From NCBI RefSeq assembly GCF_021325795.1, contig NZ_JAHPZX010000004.1, positions 558,001 to 622,000 on the forward strand: DNA of 64,000 nt, given 5' to 3'. The notes below the pieces were generated by a model. The model made no database searches and was not told the origin of the DNA. It saw only the letters and a program-made list of their open reading frames with translations. Within the stretch, counting starts at the first letter, position 1, and each line of letters starts with the position of its first letter. The stretch is from Bordetella sp. LUAb4 (GTDB taxonomy: Bacteria > Pseudomonadota > Gammaproteobacteria > Burkholderiales > Burkholderiaceae_B). Of the stretch, positions 56,385 to 64,000 are shown piece by piece. A program made the position numbers and the translations under genes.

Positions 56385-59300
56385 CCAGGCGACTGCGCAT
56401 CCAGGTGCGCCGCCAGCGCCGCCACCGTCGGCTGGACGAACAGGCTTTCCAGCGAAAACGCGGCGATGCCATGGCGGCTCGCCAGCGAAGCGACGGTCAA
56501 GGCCTTGAGCGAATCGCCGCCGGACTGGAAGAAATCGTCCCGTGTACCGATGTCATCGCGCTGCAGAACCTCACGCCAGATGGAAAGGAGCTGAGCTTCC
56601 ATCTGGGTCGCGGGTCCGGTGCCGTGCCGCGCGCGACCGGTCTGCTCGGGATCGGGCAGCGCCTTGCGATCGATCTTGCCGCTAGGCAGCGCCGGCAGCT
56701 CCATCAGCTTCACGATGATGGCCGGCACCATGTATGCCGGCAGCACGGCAGTCAGAGCCCCGCGCACGGCATCCGCTTGCGCCTCGCCGACGATGTACCC
56801 GACCAGGCGCGGGTCGGATGCCGCCCCCCGCAACTCGGCGGCCGCCGCGCGCACGCCAGGCTGCGCGCGCAGGGCCATTTCCACCTCGCCCAGCTCGATA
56901 CGGAATCCGCGCAACTTCACTTGCTGGTCGATACGGCCGAGGAACTCGATCGTGCCGTCCTCCTGCCGCCGGCACAGGTCCCCCGTCCGGTACAGGCGTC
57001 CGCCGGCGCCGTCAAAGGGATCCGGTACGAAGCGCTCGGCGGTCAGCCCCGGCCGCTCGACATAGCCCCGCGCCACCGTGGCGCCACCCATGCACAGTTC
57101 GCCCAGTCCACCCACCGGCGCTTCGTTGCCATAGGGATCCACCACGAAGGCCGTGCGCGACGGGAACGGCGCGCCTATCGGCGAGGCCACATGGTGGATG
57201 TCCACGGGCGTCGTCTCCCGGTACATGCAGGCCACCGTGGTTTCGGTGGGACCATAAAGATTGTCGAGCCGGATATGGGACAGCGGCCCTGACTGCCACT
57301 GAGCCAAGGCATCTCCCGGCAGGGCTTCACCACCAACCGTGATCTGCCGCAGCGCCAGGCGGGCAGGATCGGCGGGTTCGCGCAGCCAGCGCTGCCAGTA
57401 AGCGGTAGGAATGCGCGCGAAGGTGACGCCATACTCGACGAGATGCCTGTTGATGCTGTCGAAATCCCAGGGACGCGGACCGCGCATGACCACCTCGCCG
57501 CCCTGCAGCAGCGCGGGCAGCATTTCATGCAGGGCCACATCGAAGGCCAGCGTGGACGACTGCAATTGCCGGTCCGCGTCGGTGATGCGGTAGGTCGCCA
57601 GGAAGTCGTTCAGGTGATGGCTGAGCGCACCGTGGCTGATCGCCACGCCCTTCGGTTTGCCGGTAGAGCCCGAGGTGTAGATGACATACGCGAGTTGCTC
57701 CGGGTGCACGGCGATGTCGATTGGCGCGGCGGATTCGTCGTCCACGTCGTCGACCGCAACCGTGCCGTGTTCGGCCACCAGGCCGTTGCCGTTGCCATCC
57801 GCGACGATCCAACCTATGCCCGCGTCGTCCACCATCCCCTGCAAGCGCGCTTGGGGCAGCTCCGGATCCAGTGGCACGAAAGCCGCACCCGACTTCATCA
57901 CGCCGAGCACCGCTGCGATCACCGCGGGCGAGCGCGCCAGGTGGATGCCCACGCGCAGGTCGGGCCCTACGCCCCGCTTCTGCAGACGCCGCGCGATCCG
58001 GTTGGACCAGGCATCCAGCTGCGCATAGCTCAAGGACTGGCCGTCGCACACGACCGCGCGTCGACTTCCCGCCACAAGCGCACGTACGGCGAAGCGCGCG
58101 GCCACGGCCTGGAACGGGTGCAACGTCAGCTCGGCGGGTCGCGCAGGCACGGGCAATGCCAGATCCCCGACAAACTGCACGTCTGGCCGTGCCAGCTGGC
58201 TCAACATGCTTTTGTAATCGTCAAGCAGACGGGAAGCCTGTTCGTCGGAAATCCGGGACCGGTCCCACTTCCACCTGATCGACACCGCCGCATTCGGCAC
58301 CACGGCGATGGCCAGGGGATAGTGCGTCTTCTCCACCGCGACGACGGCGTCGATGCCGACGTCATAATCGCCCTCACGAATTTTCTCGTCGACCGGATAG
58401 CTTTCAAAAACAAGCAATGAATCGAACAAAGCCTGCGACGAACGTCCCAGCCACTGCTGCACATCCGCCAGCGAGGCGTGTTCATACTGCCGCAGCTGGC
58501 TGTTATGGTCTTGCAAAGCCGCCAACCACGCCCCTAGAGGCGCATCGGCCGGCACGCCGAACCAGATCGGCATCGTATTGATGAACAGCCCCAGCATCCT
58601 GTCGGCCCCGGGCAGATCGGCGGGCCGGCCGGATACCGTAATACCGAAGGCGACCTCACGGCGGTTACCGTGGCGTGCCAGCACGGCGGCCCAGGCGGCC
58701 TGCATGACGGTATTCAGGGTGACCTTGTGCTTCTTCGCCACCTCACGCAGCGCATCGCTGGCCTCGACTCCCAGGCTTTCCTCGACCTTGACGGTGCCAG
58801 TGGCCGCGGACGCCAGCCGTCCATCGGCAAGCAGAAGCGCCGGATCTTCATGGGCACGCGCCACGCCTAGCCACCACTCACGCGCATCAGGCTGCTGCTG
58901 CTGCCAGGCGATGTAGTCCCGGTAGCGTGGCGCGCTGGGCAGCGCCGCGCTTTCTCCCCGGCACAGCGCGCCATAGATATGCATGACTTCGCCCATGAGC
59001 TGTCCGACACTCCAGCCGTCCAACAGCGCATGGTGATCCGTCCACACCAGGTCATGCCCACCGTCGGGCCGCAAGAACAGCGCGCAGCGCAGCAGGGGCG
59101 CACGGTGAATGTCAAAGCCACGCGCCACGTCGTCCTGCATCCACGCGCGCAGGTTTTCCTCGTACCGCGCCAGCACCAGCGCCGACCAGTCCTGCTCGAC
59201 GTAAGGTAGCGCCACCGACCGATGCACCACCTGCAATGCCTGTCCGCCTTGCCCCAGATCGAAATGCGTGCGCAGCACAGGGTGGCGTGCCACCGCCGCC

Positions 59301-62300
59301 TCCCACGCCGCGCGCAACCGCGCTCGTTGCAAGCGGCCGCGCAAGGTCAGCCGCTTCTGATTCACATAGACGCCTGCGCCGGCCTGCAGCAGGCTGTGGA
59401 ACAGCATGCCCTGCTGCACCGGTGTGGCCGGATAGATGTCCTCCACGTCGGCCAGGTCCAGATCCAGGCGTTGCAGTTGCGCCTGCGTCAACCCTGCCAA
59501 GGGAAAATCCGCCGCCGTCGCGCCTGCCGGTGCCTGCGCGCAGTGTTGGATGAGTACCCGCAGCCGCTGAACGAACGTGTCGGCCAAGGCCTTCGTCCGG
59601 CCGGCGTCCAGTACATCCCCACGGAAGTCCCACCGCAACGACAGGCGCCCGGCGGCGATCATGCCGTTGATGTCCAACGCCATGTCCGAGACCAGACCCG
59701 GCGCTTGCGACGCCCCGCCCGATTCACTGGCGAAGCGGAAACGGCCCTCCGGCGCCAGGCTCTGATCGAACTGGCCCAGATAGTTGAAGCCGACCAGCGG
59801 CCGTGGCAGATCAGCCAGCTGCTGCGCCAGCAGCCCGAAATGCATGCCGCGCGCCGGTACCGCGCGCAACTGCTCCTTGACCGCGATGATGGCGTCTCGT
59901 GGATTCTCTCGAACGCTCAAGCACAGCGGATACTGCGTGGTGAACCAGCCTACCGTGCGGCTCGTATCCAGGTCGTCCTGCTGCCCCAAGGGTTCACGTC
60001 CATGTCCTTCCAGCGCTACCAGCAGGCCGTCCCCCGTGCTCCAGCCGTCCAGCGTCTGCGCCAACGCCGCCAGCAGCAGCACTTCCACGCCAGCGCGATA
60101 GGCCCGCGGCGCCTCGCGCAGCAATTGCCGCGTCTCGGCCTCGTCCAGCGCCACCACCAGCGAGCCGCCCTCATCCAGCCGCCCCACCTCGGGCACGCGT
60201 CGCTGCGAGCTGGCGCCCGCCAGGGCGTCGCGCCACCATTGCGTCTCGGCCTGCACGGCTTCGCTCTGCCCATGGGCCAGCAGCCGCTGCACCCAGACGC
60301 TCCATGGCGTGTTCGGCGGCAAGCGCAAGGGTTGGCCAGCCGCCGCCTGTTCGTAGCCCTGCTGCAGTTCCTCCAGCAGCACCCGCCACGACACGCCGTC
60401 GACCGCCAAATGATGGATCGCCAACAACAGGCGGGCCTGGCCGTCCAGGATGAAATAGCCCGCCCGCAGCAGCGGCCCGTGTTCGATATCCAGCCCCGCC
60501 TGCAGCGCTGTGCCCATGCTTGCAAGCGCGCACTGCCAGTCATCCCGTTGGCGCAGATCGTGCACCGCCAGCACCCGCGCCGTCTCGGCGGCGGCCACGC
60601 GTTGGCGCCATTGGCCTGATCGGCCTGCTGAATCGCGTACGAAGCGCAGACGCAGGGCATCGTGTGCGGCCACCAAGGCAGCGAGCGCATGTTCCAGCGC
60701 GGTGATCTCCAGGCCCTGCGGCATGGCGAGCAACACCGACTGGTTCCAATGCGACAGCCCTTGCGGGAACCGCTCGAAGAACGTGCGCTGGATAGGCGTC
60801 AATTCGAGCGTTTCGGTTATTTCCTCGTAGCCGCTTTCCTCCGCCACATCCTGTGCGACGCGCGCCAACCCGGCAACGGTAGGATGTTCGAACAACTGGC
60901 GCGGTGTCAGCTTGAGCCCGGCGTGGCGCGCGCGTGCCACCATCTGCAAGCTCAGGATCGAATCACCGCCCTGCTCGAAGAAGTCATCGGCAACACCCAG
61001 GTCGTCACGCCGCAGCACCTCGTTCCAGACTTTCAGCAGCGTGGCTTCCCGGGGCGAACGGGGCGCAAGCGCTTCCCGCTGCCGGATGCCGCCAGGCTCG
61101 GGTAAAGCCTTGCGGTCCACTTTGCCGCTGGGCAAGAGCGGCAGCCGATCCAGGCAGACATATACCGAAGGCGCCATGTGGCTGGGCAGACGGGCCGCCA
61201 CGCCTTCGCGCATGGCACCCTCTTGCGCCGCGCCAGTGATATAGGCCACAAGGCGTTTTCTGTCCGCCTCGCCGCGCAGTTCCACCACCGCTTCGCGCAC
61301 GCCCGGCACCGCGCGCAGGACGGCCTCGATCTCTCCCAGTTCTATGCGGAATCCGCGCAGCTTGACCTGCTGGTCCATGCGCCCAAGAAAGTCGATATCG
61401 CCATCTTCGCGCTGACGGCACAAATCGCCGGTCCGGTACATGCGCGCGCCATCTTCGCGGAAAGGATCCGGGATGAACTTTTCGGCGGTCAAGGCGGGGC
61501 GGTCCAGATAACCGCGCGCAACCGTGTCGCCGCCCACGCATAATTCGCCCAAGCCGCCGATCGGTGCTTCATTGGCGTCGCCATCCATCACGTAGGCGCT
61601 GCGCGAGGGATAGGGCTGACCAATGGAAACGATAGGCTGGTTCGCGTCAGCCGGCGCCGTGCGCCGGTACATGCAAGCCACCGTGGTTTCCGTGGGGCCG
61701 TACAGATTGTCCAGGCGCACATGCGCCAAGGCGCTCTGCTGCCAGCGCTGCAATGCATCGCCGGGCAAGCCCTCTCCCCCAACCGTGATCTGCCGTAGCG
61801 CCGCCAGCGTGTCGGCCCGCGGCAGGTCGCGCAGCCATTGCTGCCAGTATGCCGTGGGGATGCGGGCGAAGGTCACCTGCTGGTCGGCCAGGCAGCGGCT
61901 GGTTTCTTCCAAGGTCCAAAGCCGGTTGCCGCGCATCTCGACCTGCCCACCCTGCATCAGCGCCGGCAGCATTTCATGCAAGGCCACGTCGAAGTTGATG
62001 GTCGAGGACTGGAACTGCTTGTCCGCGTCGGTGATGCCATATGTGGCGATGAAATCATCCAGGTGCAGGCTCAGCGCACCCTGGGTGATGGCCACGCCCT
62101 TGGGCATCCCTGTCGATCCCGAGGTATAGATGACGTAAGCCAACTGATCCGGCAGCACGGCGACCTCCGGCGGCAAGGCGGACTCGCCGTCCACGTCCGT
62201 CACCAGCGTGATATGCCGTATTCCCGACGGCCCCACCAGGCCGGCCACGCACTGCATTGCACCCTCGTCTCCGACCACGTGCTCGATGCCGGCATCGGCC

Positions 62301-64000
62301 ACCATGTAGGCAAGCCGATCCGCGGGATAGTCAGGATCGAGAGGAACGAAAGCCGCGCCGGACTTCAGGATCCCCAGCAAGGCCGCCGGCAATGCCGCCG
62401 CGCGGCGCACGCACAGGCCGACGCGCGCCTCGCGCCGCACGCCGACACGCACCAGGCGCTGAGCGATGCGATTGGCCCATTCATCGAGTTCGCCGTATGT
62501 CAGGCGCTCGCCTTCACAATGGACCGCGGGCGCGTCAGGCTGCGCCTGCGCGCGCCTGCCGATGCGCGTCGCGACGGGATCGAAGGGATACGTCGTGCGC
62601 GCGGCATGGATGGCATCGGGAACGCCAAGCCGAATCTCGCCCAAGGCCAGGGTGCCGCGCGCAGCAGCGATCTGGCTCAGCAATTCGACGTAGTGATCGA
62701 ACATGCGCTGCACCACGGGCTTGTCGAACACGTCGCAGGAATAGTTGAACGCCAGCGACAGCACGGAGGCGTCGAAGGCCTGCAATACCAGATCGAAGCG
62801 CGACGACTCCAGACCTGCATCCAGGCCGCTTACCGTCAGCTCAGGCAGCGTCAGCGAGCTTCGGTCAGCCACGCCGTAACTGAACATGGCCTGGAACAGC
62901 GGCGAGTGGCTGAAGCTGCGGGTCGGCTGCAAGGCTTCGACCAACTGGGCGAAAGGCAGATCCTGGTGCTCATGCGCTTCCAGCACGCGGGCCCGTATTT
63001 GCGCGACCAGGTCTTCGAAACCCGGCAATCCCTCTACTTCACCGCGGATGACCAGCGTATTGACGAAGAATCCGATAAGCGCTTCCGTATCCACGCGATC
63101 GCGACCCGCGACCGGGATGCCGACCCGTATATCCTTCTGGTTGCCATACCTTGTCAGCAACAGCATGTAGGCCGCCAGCAGCACGACGAACAGCGTGGTG
63201 TCGTACTTCCTGGCGACCTGCCGCAGCCCTTGGTCGACGTCGCGGTCCAGCACACCATGCACCCTGCCGCCCTCGGCGCTGCGCAGGCCGGTACGCCGGC
63301 GCGTATAGGGCAGCTCCAGCACCGGATGCTCGTGGCCCAGGCGCCGGGTCCAGTAATCCAGCTGCCGCGTAAGCGAGCCGTCGTCCAACCATTCACGCTG
63401 CCAACGCGCATAGTCCCCGTATTGGATGGCCAGCGGCACCCCATATGACGCGGCCACGTTCGCCGGCGCGCCGGCGCCACCCTCGTACGCCGTCGTCACA
63501 TAGGCATGGACGAACTCTTTCTTCAACAGGTCCATGGACCAGCCGTCGGAGACGATGTGATGCACGCAGAAGTGCAGCACGTATTCGTCCGGCGCCAGAC
63601 GGAACAACGCGACTTGCAGCAAAGGCCCCTGGCGCAGGTCGAAAGGCTGGCGCGCCAGCGCCAACAGCTGGCGCCGCAGTTCCTGTTCACGAACCTCGTC
63701 TTCCAGTCCCGACAGATCGTGCTCCTGCCAGCCGTAGCCGGCATCCCCGACGATCTGCCACGCAATGCCGTCCACCTCTTCGAACCGCTTGCGCAAGGCC
63801 TCGTGCCTGAGCGAAATCCGCTGCAGTGCCTGCCGCACCGCCGCCACGTTCAACTTGCCGGCCAGTTTCACCGCGCCGGAAATGTTGTACGCCGCGCTGG
63901 CAGGATCCAGGCGCCACATGAACCAGAGCCGCTCTTGCGCGTGCGACAACGGAAAACGCGAGTCGCGATCCGGGAAGCGTGCGATGGGAAACTGGATGGG
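55580..64000 (-). CDS. NRPS gene A, 3' part: C-A-T-E, C-A-T, TE (5' end outside window)
   Basis: This is the C-terminal 2806 residues of an NRPS; the frame is open to the window edge, so the true start lies beyond 64000. Domain order: C (intact HHIVSDG near 63550), A (about 62630-61100), T (GGDS near 60960), E (HHLAVDG near 60400), C (HHALLDG near 59025), A (about 58100-56650), T (GGDS near 56510) and a thioesterase (GWSSGG near 56125). It should activate two amino acids, epimerise the first and release the product by hydrolysis or cyclisation. Both A domains give the same nine-residue code, DVHATGLVA, which I cannot match to a substrate. The stop TAA at 55582-55580 lies inside the first codons of gene B. 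A TE-ending protein coded before the lipid-loading gene means that it either acts last in a non-collinear line or belongs to a second product. Confidence 0.96.
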   Translation of the reverse strand, partial: PIQFPIARFPDRDSRFPLSHAQERLWFMWRLDPASAAYNISGAVKLAGKLNVAAVRQALQRISLRHEALRKRFEEVDGIAWQIVGDAGYGWQEHDLSGLEDEVREQELRRQLLALARQPFDLRQGPLLQVALFRLAPDEYVLHFCVHHIVSDGWSMDLLKKEFVHAYVTTAYEGGAGAPANVAASYGVPLAIQYGDYARWQREWLDDGSLTRQLDYWTRRLGHEHPVLELPYTRRRTGLRSAEGGRVHGVLDRDVDQGLRQVARKYDTTLFVVLLAAYMLLLTRYGNQKDIRVGIPVAGRDRVDTEALIGFFVNTLVIRGEVEGLPGFEDLVAQIRARVLEAHEHQDLPFAQLVEALQPTRSFSHSPLFQAMFSYGVADRSSLTLPELTVSGLDAGLESSRFDLVLQAFDASVLSLAFNYSCDVFDKPVVQRMFDHYVELLSQIAAARGTLALGEIRLGVPDAIHAARTTYPFDPVATRIGRRAQAQPDAPAVHCEGERLTYGELDEWANRIAQRLVRVGVRREARVGLCVRRAAALPAALLGILKSGAAFVPLDPDYPADRLAYMVADAGIEHVVGDEGAMQCVAGLVGPSGIRHITLVTDVDGESALPPEVAVLPDQLAYVIYTSGSTGMPKGVAITQGALSLHLDDFIATYGITDADKQFQSSTINFDVALHEMLPALMQGGQVEMRGNRLWTLEETSRCLADQQVTFARIPTAYWQQWLRDLPRADTLAALRQITVGGEGLPGDALQRWQQSALAHVRLDNLYGPTETTVACMYRRTAPADANQPIVSIGQPYPSRSAYVMDGDANEAPIGGLGELCVGGDTVARGYLDRPALTAEKFIPDPFREDGARMYRTGDLCRQREDGDIDFLGRMDQQVKLRGFRIELGEIEAVLRAVPGVREAVVELRGEADRKRLVAYITGAAQEGAMREGVAARLPSHMAPSVYVCLDRLPLLPSGKVDRKALPEPGGIRQREALAPRSPREATLLKVWNEVLRRDDLGVADDFFEQGGDSILSLQMVARARHAGLKLTPRQLFEHPTVAGLARVAQDVAEESGYEEITETLELTPIQRTFFERFPQGLSHWNQSVLLAMPQGLEITALEHALAALVAAHDALRLRFVRDSAGRSGQWRQRVAAAETARVLAVHDLRQRDDWQCALASMGTALQAGLDIEHGPLLRAGYFILDGQARLLLAIHHLAVDGVSWRVLLEELQQGYEQAAAGQPLRLPPNTPWSVWVQRLLAHGQSEAVQAETQWWRDALAGASSQRRVPEVGRLDEGGSLVVALDEAETRQLLREAPRAYRAGVEVLLLAALAQTLDGWSTGDGLLVALEGHGREPLGQQDDLDTSRTVGWFTTQYPLCLSVRENPRDAIIAVKEQLRAVPARGMHFGLLAQQLADLPRPLVGFNYLGQFDQSLAPEGRFRFASESGGASQAPGLVSDMALDINGMIAAGRLSLRWDFRGDVLDAGRTKALADTFVQRLRVLIQHCAQAPAGATAADFPLAGLTQAQLQRLDLDLADVEDIYPATPVQQGMLFHSLLQAGAGVYVNQKRLTLRGRLQRARLRAAWEAAVARHPVLRTHFDLGQGGQALQVVHRSVALPYVEQDWSALVLARYEENLRAWMQDDVARGFDIHRAPLLRCALFLRPDGGHDLVWTDHHALLDGWSVGQLMGEVMHIYGALCRGESAALPSAPRYRDYIAWQQQQPDAREWWLGVARAHEDPALLLADGRLASAATGTVKVEESLGVEASDALREVAKKHKVTLNTVMQAAWAAVLARHGNRREVAFGITVSGRPADLPGADRMLGLFINTMPIWFGVPADAPLGAWLAALQDHNSQLRQYEHASLADVQQWLGRSSQALFDSLLVFESYPVDEKIREGDYDVGIDAVVAVEKTHYPLAIAVVPNAAVSIRWKWDRSRISDEQASRLLDDYKSMLSQLARPDVQFVGDLALPVPARPAELTLHPFQAVAARFAVRALVAGSRRAVVCDGQSLSYAQLDAWSNRIARRLQKRGVGPDLRVGIHLARSPAVIAAVLGVMKSGAAFVPLDPELPQARLQGMVDDAGIGWIVADGNGNGLVAEHGTVAVDDVDDESAAPIDIAVHPEQLAYVIYTSGSTGKPKGVAISHGALSHHLNDFLATYRITDADRQLQSSTLAFDVALHEMLPALLQGGEVVMRGPRPWDFDSINRHLVEYGVTFARIPTAYWQRWLREPADPARLALRQITVGGEALPGDALAQWQSGPLSHIRLDNLYGPTETTVACMYRETTPVDIHHVASPIGAPFPSRTAFVVDPYGNEAPVGGLGELCMGGATVARGYVERPGLTAERFVPDPFDGAGGRLYRTGDLCRRQEDGTIEFLGRIDQQVKLRGFRIELGEVEMALRAQPGVRAAAAELRGAASDPRLVGYIVGEAQADAVRGALTAVLPAYMVPAIIVKLMELPALPSGKIDRKALPDPEQTGRARHGTGPATQMEAQLLSIWREVLQRDDIGTRDDFFQSGGDSLKALTVASLASRHGIAAFSLESLFVQPTVAALAAHLDAQSPGIPSNLFPLNAPGGRLTLFAVHPGYGLVAEYRALARRLEGVATVYGIQSPLYTEAQWWPASLVETAQDYVRRLRQVQPHGPYHLLGWSSGGWIAREMAFVLEAMGEEVAFLGLVDASPRDAQAMEEIARAVSGRAVDAVDADPRAVREDEIDALLRTMQEDAERWQAVVPGGEAGRYVLEQAIRVGKHFAVVETSGHAGGQRAPLSLWFANGNAAPVDGYLARWRSVSAGEATLVQTIHTDHAGIIRHPAFLDSVHGALSSLRSGLHA
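55588..55602 (-). promoter_or_regulatory. Ribosome binding site of gene B inside the gene A end
   Basis: GGAG lies 8 bases before the ATG at 55587-55585. The start overlaps the gene A stop as ATGCTTAA (8-base overlap), a layout that favours translational coupling. A second in-frame ATG seven codons later (55566) has no comparable purine-rich site, so 55587 is preferred. Confidence 0.7.
56385..59489 (-). other. Gene A module 2: C-A(unknown X3)-T
   Basis: The C domain begins with the YPATPVQQGMLFH motif typical of C domains that follow an E domain, and has HHALLDG. Its A domain has the same pocket code (DVHATGLVA) as module 1, so the two modules should insert the same amino acid, D then L. The carrier motif is GGDSLKAL. 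It feeds the thioesterase directly. Confidence 0.83.
59490..64000 (-). other. Gene A module 1: C-A(unknown X3)-T-E
   Basis: The C domain starts with the usual PLSHAQERLWF motif at about 63955 and has HHIVSDG. The A domain pocket reads D235 V236 H239 A278 T299 G301 L322 V330 A331. The carrier has GGDSILSL near 60960. The E domain follows, with HHLAVDGVSW and a near-canonical EGHGRE motif near 60010, so the residue should leave as the D isomer. The substrate is not assigned. Confidence 0.85.

Noticed and set aside
61838-63448. Long open frames on the plus strand (for example 61838-63448, 8771-10033, 59222-60619, 33628-34869)
   Set aside because: They lie antisense to conserved NRPS or oxygenase domains, are rich in His, Arg and Gln with no recognisable domain, and recur opposite every A domain. 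They are a by-product of GC-rich codon use.
63947-63949. TTG at 63949 as the start of gene A
   Set aside because: The frame is open to the window edge, and the codons before it read like the normal lead-in to a C domain, so the gene is cut by the window rather than starting here.

Overview
The window is one unbroken block of giant modular nonribosomal peptide synthetase (NRPS) genes, all read on the minus strand, so transcription runs from high to low coordinates. GC is high (about two thirds by eye). The NRPS motif style and the fused TauD-type oxygenase suggest a betaproteobacterium of the Burkholderiales. That placement is an inference: no rRNA or housekeeping gene is present to confirm it.

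Five reading frames fill the window with no intergenic space. In transcription order they are: gene A (55580 to beyond 64000, 5' part outside the window: C-A-T-E, C-A-T, TE); gene B (33316-55587, 7423 aa: FAAL-ACP, five C-A-T modules, one E domain, then a lone C domain and a TauD-type oxygenase); gene C (30113-33319, 1068 aa: degenerate C-A-T with an aspartate code); gene D (11283-30113, 6276 aa: five modules, two E domains); gene E (11290 to beyond position 1: three modules, one E domain and the start of a fourth C domain). Successive genes overlap by 8, 4, 1 and 8 bases, which suggests one translationally coupled operon. Its promoter would lie beyond 64000 and its terminator before position 1.

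The nine pocket residues of each adenylation domain were read from the sequence. For genes B to E, in gene order, they give: fatty acyl - Thr - Ser - X1 - D-Thr - X1 - Asp (candidate beta-hydroxy) - Ser - D-Ser - X2 - D-Ser - X2 - D-Ser - Ser - Gly - further residues outside the window. X1 (DAEYIGVIS) and X2 (DIEFIGAVA) both carry Glu at pocket position 239, which hints at basic side chains. Both gene A modules share one code that I cannot assign (DVHATGLVA). The likely product is a long, hydroxyl-rich lipopeptide, possibly a metal chelator.

The most unusual points are: a TE-terminated NRPS coupled directly upstream of the FAAL loading gene; an Asp module split over two proteins, with an oxygenase and a catalytically dead C-like domain between the intact C and the A domain; simple-repeat insertions that recur at two fixed structural positions in C and A domains; and near-identical pairs of A domains that suggest recent gene conversion. 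No MbtH-like protein, phosphopantetheinyl transferase, transporter, regulator, RNA gene, insertion sequence or CRISPR array was found. No stretch longer than 300 bases lacks a gene.
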